From the NCBI GenBank assembly GCA_947476745.1, contig CANJRG010000024.1:1-50535 (forward strand): a stretch of 50,535 nucleotides of DNA, read 5' to 3'. This document shows positions 41,630 through 49,634 of this stretch, in pieces. This DNA is from Acidimicrobiia bacterium. Lineage in GTDB: Bacteria; Actinomycetota; Acidimicrobiia; Acidimicrobiales; CAIXPF01. The stretch's first letter is position 1; the number at the start of each line of letters is the position of its first letter. The notes below the pieces were generated by a model. That model searched no databases, was not told the origin of the DNA, and worked only from the letters and a program-made list of their open reading frames with translations. A program made the position numbers and the translations under genes.

Positions 41630-41668
41630 GGTGGACGGTCGCGGTGGACGGTCGCGGTGGACGGTCGC
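41630..41668. repeat. 13-bp direct repeat, three perfect copies
   Basis: GGTGGACGGTCGC occurs three times end to end in the 161-base gap between the enoyl-CoA hydratase stop and the monooxygenase start. It has the same unit length and copy number as the repeat at 28989 but an unrelated sequence. A candidate minus-strand -10 (TACGCT, 41565-41570) for the monooxygenase lies downstream of it. Confidence 0.85.
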
Positions 41669-41696
41669 CGCGCAACTCGTCGCCGGGGTCGGCCGG

Positions 41697-42500
41697 TCAG
41701 CGTCCTTCGTAGACGGGGTCGCGCTTCTCCAGGAACGCCTTGGGTCCCTCGACGGCGTCGCGGGTGCGGAACACCGGGGCGGAGTGGCGGGCCTCGATGT
41801 CCATGGCCTCGCGCTCGGGTCTGCCCAGGCAGGCCTTGACCGACGCCTTGATCGCCCGTACGGCGACCGGGCCGTTGGCGGCGATGCGATCGGCCATTGC
41901 CATGGCCTCGGCCAGTACCTGGCCCACCGGGACCACCCGGTTCACGAAGCCCAGCTCGTAGGCCCGCTGCGCATCCACCAGGCCTCCGGTGAGCAGCCAC
42001 TCCATCGCGACCGCATACGGCAGCTGCGCCGGCAGCCGCACGGTGGAGCCGCCGCCGGGGAACAACGCCCAGCGGACCTCCTGAACGCCGAAGCGGGCGG
42101 TCTCCGATGCGATGCGGATGTCCGTACCCTGGACCAGCTCGCAGCCGCCGGCCACGGCGGTGCCATTGATGGCGGCGATGATGGGCTTGTCCAGATCGCT
42201 GACCCGCAGGATGGCCTTGTCGCCGAGCTGCTTGTCGGCGAGGTAACGCCGGTCGTAGTCGTTCTCGGGTTCGCGGCTCTTGGTGGTCAGCGGGATGGTC
42301 TGGGCCAGGTCGGCACCGGCGCAGAACACCGTGCCGGTACCGGTGACCACCGCAGCCCGAATGGTGTCGTCGTCGGCCACCTCCTGCCAGGCGTCGGCGA
42401 GCCGGCACATGACCTCGGGGTTGAGGGCATTGCGGGCCTCGGGGCGGTTGAGAGTGATGAGGGCGACATGGCCCTCGCGTACGAAATCGACAGCTGCCAC
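41697..42500 (-). CDS. Enoyl-CoA hydratase/isomerase family protein
   Basis: A 267-residue crotonase-fold enzyme with both catalytic Glu positions filled: GGCELVQGTD carries the first and GVQEVRWALFPGGGS the second. The oxyanion segment is FCAGADLAQ and the N-terminus has LITLNRPEARNALNPEV. It should hydrate 2-enoyl-CoA. The GTG at 42500 is taken because a TAGGGT hexamer lies 7 bases upstream and the first strand begins there; no ribosome-binding site is present. Only 48 bases separate it from the divergent CoA-transferase fusion. Confidence 0.9.
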   Translation of the reverse strand: MAAVDFVREGHVALITLNRPEARNALNPEVMCRLADAWQEVADDDTIRAAVVTGTGTVFCAGADLAQTIPLTTKSREPENDYDRRYLADKQLGDKAILRVSDLDKPIIAAINGTAVAGGCELVQGTDIRIASETARFGVQEVRWALFPGGGSTVRLPAQLPYAVAMEWLLTGGLVDAQRAYELGFVNRVVPVGQVLAEAMAMADRIAANGPVAVRAIKASVKACLGRPEREAMDIEARHSAPVFRTRDAVEGPKAFLEKRDPVYEGR

Positions 42501-42507
42501 GGCGCGA

Positions 42508-42513
42508 ACCCTA
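42508..42513 (-). promoter_or_regulatory. Leaderless-type -10 hexamer TAGGGT of the enoyl-CoA hydratase gene
   Basis: It ends 7 bases before the GTG at 42500. Confidence 0.55.
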
Positions 42514-42536
42514 GAACCTCGCCGTCGTCGGGGCGG

Positions 42537-42542
42537 TACGGT
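42537..42542 (+). promoter_or_regulatory. Leaderless-type -10 hexamer TACGGT of the second CoA-transferase fusion
   Basis: It ends 6 bases before the GTG at 42549 and is only 23 bases from the opposing hexamer, so the two promoters must share DNA for their -35 contacts. Confidence 0.55.
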
Positions 42543-42548
42543 TGGGCC

Positions 42549-45164
42549 GTGACCGGTTCTGCTCCGACCCCCGACGGCCTCGCGGGGCTGCAACCCTTCG
42601 CTGGTCTTCGCGTGGTCGAGGTCGCCACCGGCGTCGCCGGGCCCTATCTCGGCAAGCTGCTCGGCGACCATGGGGCCGACGTGATCAAGGTCGAGCCGCC
42701 CGATGGCGATCCGTCCCGGCGGGTCGGACCCTTCGTCGACGACGTGGAGCACGCCGAGCGGTCGGGCCTGTTCCTGCACCTCAACACCAACAAGCGGAGC
42801 ATCGTGGCCGACCCGACCGACGAGGTCGTCGCGCGGCTGGCGGCACGGGCCGACGTCGTCATCGAGTCGGGCGTACCGGGCACCGCCCCGGTGGCGCAGT
42901 GGCGGGCCGCGAACCCGAAGCTGGTGGTCGCCTCGCTGACCCCGTTCGGCCAGGACGGTCCCTATGCGGGCTATCGCGGCGACGACATCGCCTTGTACGC
43001 CCTCGGTGGCCCGATGCACGCCACCGGCGTCATCGAACGCGAGCCGTTGAAGATGGCAGGCAACCTGCTGCAGTACCAGTGCGGGGCCATCGGGGCGGTC
43101 GCGGTGCTCGGGGCGCTACGCCGGGCCGAGGCCACCGGCGTCGGGGCGGCGATCGACGTGTCCAACCTCGAGACGCAGGTGGGGTCCATCGACCGGCGGA
43201 TCAACTACCTGTTGTGGCGGCAGTGGACCGGCCGTGACGTCGAACGGCCACCGGCGTACGGGCAGGCGCTGCTTCCCTTCGGCTACTACCCGGCCACCGA
43301 CGGCCACGTCGCCATCATCGTGGTGGCCAATTGGATCCCCAAGATGCTCGAGGTCCTGAACGACGACGAGTTGCGCGAACGGTTCTCGACCCCGGCGTGG
43401 ATGACGGACCCCGAAACCGGCGGGCACCTCGACGCGGTGATCTACAACTGGCTGTCGACCCGGACCAAGACCGAGGCGATGCAACAGGGCCAGGCCGGGC
43501 GCTGGCCGCTCACCTCGCTCAACCGACCCACCGACCTGCTCGTCGACGAGCACTTCAACACCCGGGGGTTCTTCGCCGAGGTCGACCACCCGGAGGCCGG
43601 CCGGTACCGCACGCCCGGACCGGGTTTCCGGCTCGACGACGGCTGGCGTCTGCGGAGCCGCCCGCCGATGCTCGACGAGCACCGGGCCGAGATCCTCGCC
43701 GAACTCGCACCGTCCGGCACCGCGCCGGGCGCGTCGGGCGACGGCGGCACGGGTGCCGTGGGCACGGGTGTCGGCGACGGGGACGGCGCCGGCCGGACTG
43801 CTGTTAGCGGGCCGACCGCGGCGCCGCTGCGTGTCGGGTCGAGCGAGCCGCTCACCGCTGACGACCTGCCCCTGAAGGGCATCCGGGTGCTCGATCTCAC
43901 CGTGGTGTGGTCGGGCCCGTACGCCACGATGCTGCTGGCCGACCTCGGAGCGGAGGTGATCCGGGTCGACAACCCGTGGCTGTTCCCGACGGTGACTCGC
44001 GGCAACGTGCCCCGTCCCGACCCGGCGGCGCTCGACGGCCTCGGTCCGCTCACCGGGGCCTACTGCGACCACGATCCCGGCGAACGGCCGTGGAACCGGG
44101 CCGGGCAGTTCCTGGCCCACGCCCGCTCGAAGCGGTCCGCGACGCTCGACCTGCGCAAGCCGTCCGGGCGCGAAGCCTTCCTGCGCCTGGTGGAACGGGC
44201 CGACGTGGTGCTCGAGAACAACTCCGTCGACGTGCTCGACAAGCTCGGTCTGGCCTGGGACACCCTGCGGGAGCGCAACCCGGCCATCGTGCTGGTGCGC
44301 ATGCCCCCGATGGGCACCTGGGGTCCCTACCGGAACTACCTCGGCTTCGGCTTCCACTTCGAGTCCTTGGCCGGGTCGGCTGCGCTTTGGGGCTACCGCG
44401 ACGGCGACTACGCCTTGAACAACCCGGTGTTCCCGATGGACCCCACAGCGGGCATCGCCGCCGCGGTGGCCACCATGGCTGCGTTGCGCCGCCGCGACCG
44501 AACCGGACTCGGTGAGCAGGTCGAGATCCCGCAGGTCGAATACGTGCTGCAGCATGTGGGCGAGTACCTCGTCGACGCCGCCCGCAGCGGCCGCGATCGC
44601 GACCCGATTGGCAACCGGCACCTCACCCACGCCCCCCAGGGCTGCTATCCGTGCATCGGTGACGACGCCTGGGTGGTGCTCTCGGTCGACAGCGACGCTG
44701 CATGGGCCGGCCTGGGGCGGGCGCTGGGCAACCCCGAATGGGCGGTGGGGGATCGCTTCGCCACCGTGGAAGGGCGCCGGGCCCATCACGACGAGCTCGA
44801 CGAGCTGCTGGCGTCGTGGTCGAGGACCGTGACCTCCGACGAGGCGTTCCACCAACTGCAGGCCGAAGGGGTCATCGCCGCCCCGGTGCTCGACGAGACC
44901 GCGTGTCTTGCCGACCCGCACCTGCGTGCCCGGGGCTTCTTCCGCCCCAACGGCTCGGCCGAGGTGCCCTTGGTCGACTTCCCCGGCCATCTGTGGCGCT
45001 GGGACGGGCCGGCGATGGTGTGGGAGCCGACCAGCCGGCTGGGCGTCGACAACGACTACGTGTTCCGTGAAGTGGGCGGGTTCAGCGACGTCGAGTACGC
45101 CGCACTCGACGCGGACGGTCACCTCTCCCTCGACTACCTGCAACCCGACGGCACGCCGTACTGA
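42549..45164 (+). CDS. Tandem CaiB/BaiF (family III) CoA-transferase fusion, second copy
   Basis: An 871-residue double CoA-transferase. Half 1 (about 15-400) has LRVVEVATGVAGPYLGKLLG and ADVIKVEPPDGDPSRRVGP; half 2 (about 440-871) has IRVLDLTVVWSGPYATMLLA and AEVIRVDNPW. By the same spacing from the G-x-G motif used for the copy at 18263, the catalytic Asp is Asp631 (FPMDPTAG) in half 2, but half 1 has Gln177 (LLQYQCGAI). The linker is Gly/Ala-rich (about residues 395-430, SGDGGTGAVGTGVGDGDG) and has no perfect repeat. The two fusions share domain order and the same inactive half, so they appear to be one paralogous family with different linkers. A likely role is CoA activation of an acid. 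Confidence 0.9.
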   Translation: MTGSAPTPDGLAGLQPFAGLRVVEVATGVAGPYLGKLLGDHGADVIKVEPPDGDPSRRVGPFVDDVEHAERSGLFLHLNTNKRSIVADPTDEVVARLAARADVVIESGVPGTAPVAQWRAANPKLVVASLTPFGQDGPYAGYRGDDIALYALGGPMHATGVIEREPLKMAGNLLQYQCGAIGAVAVLGALRRAEATGVGAAIDVSNLETQVGSIDRRINYLLWRQWTGRDVERPPAYGQALLPFGYYPATDGHVAIIVVANWIPKMLEVLNDDELRERFSTPAWMTDPETGGHLDAVIYNWLSTRTKTEAMQQGQAGRWPLTSLNRPTDLLVDEHFNTRGFFAEVDHPEAGRYRTPGPGFRLDDGWRLRSRPPMLDEHRAEILAELAPSGTAPGASGDGGTGAVGTGVGDGDGAGRTAVSGPTAAPLRVGSSEPLTADDLPLKGIRVLDLTVVWSGPYATMLLADLGAEVIRVDNPWLFPTVTRGNVPRPDPAALDGLGPLTGAYCDHDPGERPWNRAGQFLAHARSKRSATLDLRKPSGREAFLRLVERADVVLENNSVDVLDKLGLAWDTLRERNPAIVLVRMPPMGTWGPYRNYLGFGFHFESLAGSAALWGYRDGDYALNNPVFPMDPTAGIAAAVATMAALRRRDRTGLGEQVEIPQVEYVLQHVGEYLVDAARSGRDRDPIGNRHLTHAPQGCYPCIGDDAWVVLSVDSDAAWAGLGRALGNPEWAVGDRFATVEGRRAHHDELDELLASWSRTVTSDEAFHQLQAEGVIAAPVLDETACLADPHLRARGFFRPNGSAEVPLVDFPGHLWRWDGPAMVWEPTSRLGVDNDYVFREVGGFSDVEYAALDADGHLSLDYLQPDGTPY

Positions 45165-45197
45165 GCGGCCCGGTCGCCGGCCGGTCTCTACGTCGGG

Positions 45198-45214
45198 GGC
45201 CGCCGTCGGCGGCC
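45198..45214 (+). terminator. Hairpin after the second CoA-transferase fusion
   Basis: GGCCGCC-GTC-GGCGGCC is a 7-bp stem with a 3-base loop, 34 bases past the stop. A 14-base direct repeat containing CGTCGGTGAT follows. Confidence 0.45.
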
Positions 45215-45260
45215 GGGCGTCGGTGATGCGGCGTCGGTGATCGGGCCGGGCCGGCCTGGC

Positions 45261-45266
45261 TAGGGT
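45261..45266 (+). promoter_or_regulatory. Leaderless-type -10 hexamer TAGGGT of the enoyl-CoA hydratase gene
   Basis: It ends 7 bases before the ATG at 45274; an in-frame GTG at 45265 lies within the hexamer and so is unlikely to be the start. Confidence 0.6.
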
Positions 45267-45273
45267 GAAAGCC

Positions 45274-46029
45274 ATGAGCGACAAGGTGCGCGTCGAGATC
45301 GACGGGGCAGTTCGGACAGTCACCCTCACCCGGCCGGAGAAGAGCAACGCGCTCGACGCCGACATGCTGCGTGAGCTGGAGGAGGTGTTCAACCCCGATC
45401 CCGGGCCCGGGCCTGCGGAGCGTGTGGCGGTCATCCGATCCGAGGGTCGGGTGTTCTGCTCAGGGCTCGACCTGCGAGGCAGCCTCGGCCGGGACATGGA
45501 CGTCGAGAAGCTGTTCCACCGCGTGGAGACCTGGCCGCTGCCGGTCGTCGCTGTGGTCCAGGGCGCCGCTATCGCCGGCGGGTGCGAGCTGGCCCTGCAC
45601 AGTGACCTCGTCGTCGCCTCGGCCGAGGCCCGTTTCGGCATGTCGCTGGCCCAGGTGGGCCTGGCCCCGTCGTGGTTCCTGACCAAGAAGCTGCTCGAGG
45701 TGGCCGGCCCGGTCCTGACCCGCGAGATCCTGCTGCTCGGCGATCCGATGCCCGCCACCCGGATGGCCGAGCTCGGCCTGATCGCCCGCTGTGTGGCCCC
45801 TGAACAGGTCGATGCCACGGCGGCGACGTTCATTGACCGGTTGGTGCGCAACGCGCCGCTGAGCCTCAAGGCGATGAAGGCGACCATCAACCGGGAGATG
45901 ACCTTCCGGGACCAGCTAGAGCACGCCGACACCGATGCCCTGGTCCGCTCGGCCATGAAGAGCCAGGATGCCAAGGAGGGCGTACGGGCCCGTATGGAGC
46001 GCCGTAACGCCGACTTCGCCGGCAGCTGA
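45274..46029 (+). CDS. Enoyl-CoA hydratase/isomerase family protein
   Basis: A 251-residue crotonase-fold protein. TLTRPEKSNALDADML opens the fold, FCSGLDLRGSLG supplies the oxyanion hole, and IAGGCELALHSDLV carries the first catalytic Glu. The second Glu position, in the segment FGMSLAQVGLAP, is not acidic, which is more usual in isomerases or other crotonase reactions than in hydratases. The 3' end has RNAPLSLKAMKATINREM, the typical trimerisation helix. It follows the CoA-transferase and converges with the acyl-CoA dehydrogenase pair. Confidence 0.9.
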   Translation: MSDKVRVEIDGAVRTVTLTRPEKSNALDADMLRELEEVFNPDPGPGPAERVAVIRSEGRVFCSGLDLRGSLGRDMDVEKLFHRVETWPLPVVAVVQGAAIAGGCELALHSDLVVASAEARFGMSLAQVGLAPSWFLTKKLLEVAGPVLTREILLLGDPMPATRMAELGLIARCVAPEQVDATAATFIDRLVRNAPLSLKAMKATINREMTFRDQLEHADTDALVRSAMKSQDAKEGVRARMERRNADFAGS

Positions 46030-46035
46030 ACGACC

Positions 46036-46083
46036 GACGCGACGAGGCCGGGATACCCGTAGGTATCCCGGCCTCGTCGCGTC
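46036..46083. terminator. Perfect 22-bp hairpin between convergent genes
   Basis: A 22-base arm beginning GACGCGACGAGGCCGGG is followed by a 4-base CGTA loop and its exact reverse complement. It lies seven bases after the enoyl-CoA hydratase stop and 36 bases before the end of the convergent acyl-CoA dehydrogenase gene. The perfect symmetry suits termination on both strands. Confidence 0.8.
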
Positions 46084-46118
46084 CTCGGCGTCGCCCGTTG
46101 GTGTCGTGCGACGGTGGT

Positions 46119-47297
46119 TCAGTCCATGGGGAACTTGAGCATCTGGCGGGCGACGACGTGGCGCTGCACCTGCTGGGTGCCCTCGCCGATGTCGAGGATC
46201 TTCACATCGCGATAGAGCTTCTCGAGCATCTTGTCGTTACGGACCCCGGCCTCGCCGAGGATGTCGAGCGCCGCGGACACCGCCTCGAGGATCACCGGCG
46301 GCGAGTACATCTTGGCGTAGCTCGCCTCCATGGCGTTCGACTGGCCGTTCTTGGCCAGCCACACCGCGTTGAGGTACATCAGCCGGGCGGTGTGCAGGCC
46401 GCGGCGGATGCGGGCGAGGCGTTCGAGGGCCCGCTGCCGGCGGCGACCCTGGGCCGGGTACTCGTTACGGACGAAGTCGAGGGCGAAGTCGTGTGCGGCG
46501 CGGCCCATGCCGACCCCGTGCGCGGTGTGCAGCGGCCGGGTCATGTTGAACGTTGCCATCGAGGCCTTGAAGCCCTTCTTGGCCTCGTAGAACGCCTCGC
46601 CGCCGAGCAGGTTGTCCGCCGGGATGTGGCAGTCCTCCAGCACGAAGCTGGCCGTCTCGTAGCCTCGCGAGCCCATCTTGTGCTCGACCTTGATGATCTG
46701 GAAACCGGGCGTACCCCGTTCCACCACGAAGGCCCGGTGACCGCTGCGTCCCAATGCCGGGTCCATGGTTGCCCACACCACCACCCAATCGGCCCGGGCG
46801 GAGTTTGAGCAGAACATCTTCTGGCCGTTGAGGACCCACTCGTCGCCGTCCTTGCGGGCCCGGGTCTTGATCCGGGCCACGTCGGAGCCGGCTTCGGGCT
46901 CGGTCATGGCCATGGCGCCCCAACGGGCCTTCGAGTGGTCCTCGAAGATCGACAGGAACCGCTGCCGCTGTTCGGGGGTGCCGGTGTTGCGCAGGGCCGG
47001 GCCGCCGAGGCCGGGGCCGGGCAGCGACAGTGCTACGCCGCGGTCCCAGTACGCGCACTCCTCGCCGATGAGGAAGTTGCGGACCGGCTTCCAGTCCAGC
47101 GCCGTGGGTCCCTCGTCGGCCCCGATCATCTTGGAGACCAGGCCGCCCTGGCGGGTGCAGATCAGGTAGAACTCGTGGTCCACCGGGGGAGCGGTGGCCG
47201 TACGGTCGGCCTCGAGGCCCATGGGCCGGATGTGGGTGCGCCCCAGCGAGCGGATCTCCTCCATCATGGCCAGTGTCTTGGCGTCGAGTTCGATCAT
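46119..47297 (-). CDS. Acyl-CoA dehydrogenase, catalytic subunit of a probable pair
   Basis: A 392-residue acyl-CoA dehydrogenase with a complete set of motifs: MAMTEPEAGSDVARIKT and VLNGQKMFCSN in the FAD/substrate domain, RRGLHTARLMYLNAVW and the final segment LDIGEGTQQVQRHVVARQML. Glu in GEGTQQ is in place to act as the base. The upstream dehydrogenase overlaps it by four bases (ATGA), and the two are of unequal type, as in the alpha2-beta2 FadE pairs of actinobacterial steroid side-chain oxidation. It produces a 2-enoyl-CoA with FAD and passes electrons to ETF. Confidence 0.93.
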   Translation of the reverse strand: MIELDAKTLAMMEEIRSLGRTHIRPMGLEADRTATAPPVDHEFYLICTRQGGLVSKMIGADEGPTALDWKPVRNFLIGEECAYWDRGVALSLPGPGLGGPALRNTGTPEQRQRFLSIFEDHSKARWGAMAMTEPEAGSDVARIKTRARKDGDEWVLNGQKMFCSNSARADWVVVWATMDPALGRSGHRAFVVERGTPGFQIIKVEHKMGSRGYETASFVLEDCHIPADNLLGGEAFYEAKKGFKASMATFNMTRPLHTAHGVGMGRAAHDFALDFVRNEYPAQGRRRQRALERLARIRRGLHTARLMYLNAVWLAKNGQSNAMEASYAKMYSPPVILEAVSAALDILGEAGVRNDKMLEKLYRDVKILDIGEGTQQVQRHVVARQMLKFPMD

Positions 47298-48361
47298 CGT
47301 TGCTCCAGGCTGGCGAGAAGGGCGTCGGGAACGTCGAGGACTCCGGCGGCGACGTCGAACTCGGCGGCATCGAGGCCACCGACGGCCATCGCCAGATGTC
47401 GGGCTTCACGGAACCGCTTCTCGGCGAGATGGTCGACGATGAAGCCGTGTCCGCCGAGCAGCTGGATGCCGACGTTGGTGGCGTGGAACGCCGCTTCGCG
47501 GACCTCGAGCCAGGCCTGGGTGGCCCAGAATCCGGCGTCGGGCTCGCCGCGGTCGAACGAGGCGGCGGCGTCACGGACCACCAGGCGAGCGGCGTGTACC
47601 CGGGCGGCCACGTAGGCGATGTCGAAGGCGTTGCCCTGATGGTGGGCCACCGGCTTGCCGAACACCACCCGGTCCATCGTGTACTCGATGGTCTCCTCGA
47701 GCGCGGCCTGGGCGATGCCGACGCTGATCGCCGCACCCCACAGACGGGCCCGGCCGCGCACCTCGAGCGCAACGCGCGGGGAGAGCTCCCAACGGCCGCG
47801 TTCAGTGGTTCGGTCGAACCCGACGCGGACTGAACCGGAGGCCTGGAAGGCCAGGGCGATGACCGGTTCCACCGAACCGGTGACCTGCAGCAGGCGGAGG
47901 GTGTCGTTCTCCATGGCCCAGATCCAGCGCAGCGCGGGCCAGCTGGGCGCCCAATCGAGCCCGGACGAGCCGTTGTCGGGGTCGATCACCGTGAACGCGC
48001 TCTGGGCCGAGCCCTCGAGGCAGCTCGCCGCGACCTCGGCGGCGAGCGCCTGGTCCGGGCAGGCGATGAGGGCACCGGTGGTGGCCCCGGGGCGATCGGC
48101 GCCGGGCAGGCCGCTGGGGTCGAACCGGGCGATCGTCTCGAGGATCACCACCTTGGCCAGCAGGCCGGCGTTGACGCCGCCGAGGGATTCGGGCACGTCG
48201 AGGCCGCCGAGGGGGAAGCCGTCGAGCACGTCGAGGACGCCGTCGGGCCAGCGCCCGGCTGCTTCCGCGTCACGCACGTTCGGCGCCAGCTCGGCTCGGC
48301 CCAGACGCTCGGCCGCAGCCCGCAGCTCCTCGAGCTCGGGTGCGAGGGCAAAGTCACGCAT
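47294..48361 (-). CDS. Acyl-CoA dehydrogenase-like subunit lacking the catalytic Glu motif
   Basis: A 355-residue acyl-CoA dehydrogenase relative. The C-terminal domain is recognisable (ALEETIEYTMDRVVFGKPVAHHQGNAFDIAY and ATNVGIQLLGGHGFIVDHLAEKRFREAR), but the middle domain lacks the T-E-P-x-A-G-S-D segment (it reads SAFTVIDPDNGSSGLDW) and the chain ends without the EGT base motif. It therefore looks like a non-catalytic, cofactor-contributing subunit of a hetero-oligomer with the product of the overlapping downstream gene. The ATG is supported by a TAGGGT hexamer 6 bases upstream. Confidence 0.85.
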   Translation of the reverse strand: MRDFALAPELEELRAAAERLGRAELAPNVRDAEAAGRWPDGVLDVLDGFPLGGLDVPESLGGVNAGLLAKVVILETIARFDPSGLPGADRPGATTGALIACPDQALAAEVAASCLEGSAQSAFTVIDPDNGSSGLDWAPSWPALRWIWAMENDTLRLLQVTGSVEPVIALAFQASGSVRVGFDRTTERGRWELSPRVALEVRGRARLWGAAISVGIAQAALEETIEYTMDRVVFGKPVAHHQGNAFDIAYVAARVHAARLVVRDAAASFDRGEPDAGFWATQAWLEVREAAFHATNVGIQLLGGHGFIVDHLAEKRFREARHLAMAVGGLDAAEFDVAAGVLDVPDALLASLEQR

Positions 48362-48367
48362 GGATGC

Positions 48368-48373
48368 ACCCTA
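48368..48373 (-). promoter_or_regulatory. Leaderless-type -10 hexamer TAGGGT of the dehydrogenase pair
   Basis: It ends 6 bases before the ATG at 48361. Confidence 0.6.
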
Positions 48374-48419
48374 CCTGGTCATCCGGGGCCGCTCGTAGGT
48401 GGCGACGGGCGCCTTGGGT

Positions 48420-48425
48420 TAGCGT
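48420..48425 (+). promoter_or_regulatory. Leaderless-type -10 hexamer TAGCGT of the second thiolase-like operon
   Basis: It ends 7 bases before the ATG at 48433. The GGGGAG between hexamer and ATG would be untranscribed or at the very 5' end. Confidence 0.5.
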
Positions 48426-48432
48426 CGGGGAG

Positions 48433-49629
48433 ATGGGACTTCGAGGAGACGCGGCGATCGTCGGCATGGTCGAGTACCGGCCCGAACGCAAGTACACCGG
48501 TGAGCGCATCTTCATGCTGGAGCAGTGGGCCGATCTCGCGGCGGGGGCGCTCGCCGATGCCGGTCTGAAGGCATCCGACGTCAACGGCCTGGTGTGCGCC
48601 AACATCCGCGAGTCCGATCAGTTCGTCCCCTCGACGGTGGCGGAATACCTCGGCTGGCGGGTCAACTTCGCCGAGCGCGTCGATCTCGGCGGCGCCACAC
48701 CAGTCGGTATGGTCTGGCGGGCGGCAGCGGCGATCGAGCTGGGTTTGTGCGACGTCGTGGTGTGTGCGGCCCCGTCCCGTCCGACCCCGAGCCTGCCGCC
48801 CGGCCAGCCCCGGGCCTGGACGCCGTTCGGGGCGTCCTCGAACATCATGGGCTCGCCCCAGGCCGAGTTCGACATACCGTACGGCAACATCGCCCAGAAC
48901 TGCGGCTACGCCATGATCGCCAACCGCTATGCCTCCGAGTACGGCTACGACCCGCGAGCCACCGCGAAGATCGCCGCCGACCAGCGAACCAACGCCTGCG
49001 CCAACCCCGATGCGGTGTTCTTCGGCCAGCCGATCACCATCGAGGACGTGCTGGCCTCGAAGATGGTGGCCGACCCGCTGCACGTGCTCGAGATCGTCAT
49101 GCCCTGCGCCGGCGGTGCCGCCGTGGTGGTGGCCTCCAAGGAGGTCGCCCGTCGGTGCCGCAAGCGCCCCGTGTACGTCACCGGCTTCGGCGAGCACCTG
49201 ATGCACAAGACGCCGACGTACTCGCCCGACCTGCTGCACACGCCCATCGGCCCCGCGGCCGAGCAGGCCTTCGGCATGTCCGGGATCAAACGCTCCGACG
49301 TCGACGCCGTGCAGTTGTACGACTGCTACACCATCACCGTGCTGATGAGCATCGAGGACTCCGGCTTCTGCGCCAAGGGCGAAGGCATGTCCTTCGTGGC
49401 ATCGCAGGACCTGACCTTCGCCGGGGACTTCCCGGTGAATACCCACGGCGGTCAGCTGGGGTTCGGCCAGCCGGGGCTCGCCGGTGGGTTCACCCAGGTC
49501 ACCGAGGCGGTCCGCCAGGTTCGCGGCGAGGCCGGCGACCACCAGGTCCCGGGCTGCGAGGTCGTGTACTGCTCGGGAACTGGCGGCATCATGTCGGAAC
49601 AGACCGCACTGATCGTGCAGGGAGGCTGA
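48433..49629 (+). CDS. Thiolase-like lipid-transfer/aldolase protein (Ltp2-like), copy 2
   Basis: A 398-residue thiolase-fold protein of the SCP-x/Ltp group. It begins GLRGDAAIVGMVEYRPER and lacks the classical thiolase Cys (the region reads DLGGATPVGMVWRAAAAIE). The C-terminal half has VDAVQLYDCYTITVLMSIEDSGFC, with the Tyr-rich segment that carries the catalytic Tyr in Ltp2, followed by NTHGGQLGFGQPGLAGG, the typical Ltp/acetyl-CoA acetyltransferase-like glycine motif. It is followed after 5 bases by a DUF35 gene, as in copy 1 at 27636. Divergent from the dehydrogenase pair, giving a compact FadE-FadE/Ltp-DUF35 module like those of steroid side-chain degradation. Confidence 0.9.
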   Translation: MGLRGDAAIVGMVEYRPERKYTGERIFMLEQWADLAAGALADAGLKASDVNGLVCANIRESDQFVPSTVAEYLGWRVNFAERVDLGGATPVGMVWRAAAAIELGLCDVVVCAAPSRPTPSLPPGQPRAWTPFGASSNIMGSPQAEFDIPYGNIAQNCGYAMIANRYASEYGYDPRATAKIAADQRTNACANPDAVFFGQPITIEDVLASKMVADPLHVLEIVMPCAGGAAVVVASKEVARRCRKRPVYVTGFGEHLMHKTPTYSPDLLHTPIGPAAEQAFGMSGIKRSDVDAVQLYDCYTITVLMSIEDSGFCAKGEGMSFVASQDLTFAGDFPVNTHGGQLGFGQPGLAGGFTQVTEAVRQVRGEAGDHQVPGCEVVYCSGTGGIMSEQTALIVQGG

Positions 49630-49634
49630 GGACC

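Noticed and set aside
45265-45267. GTG at 45265 as the start of the enoyl-CoA hydratase
   Set aside because: It lies within the TAGGGT hexamer; the ATG at 45274 has the leaderless spacing.
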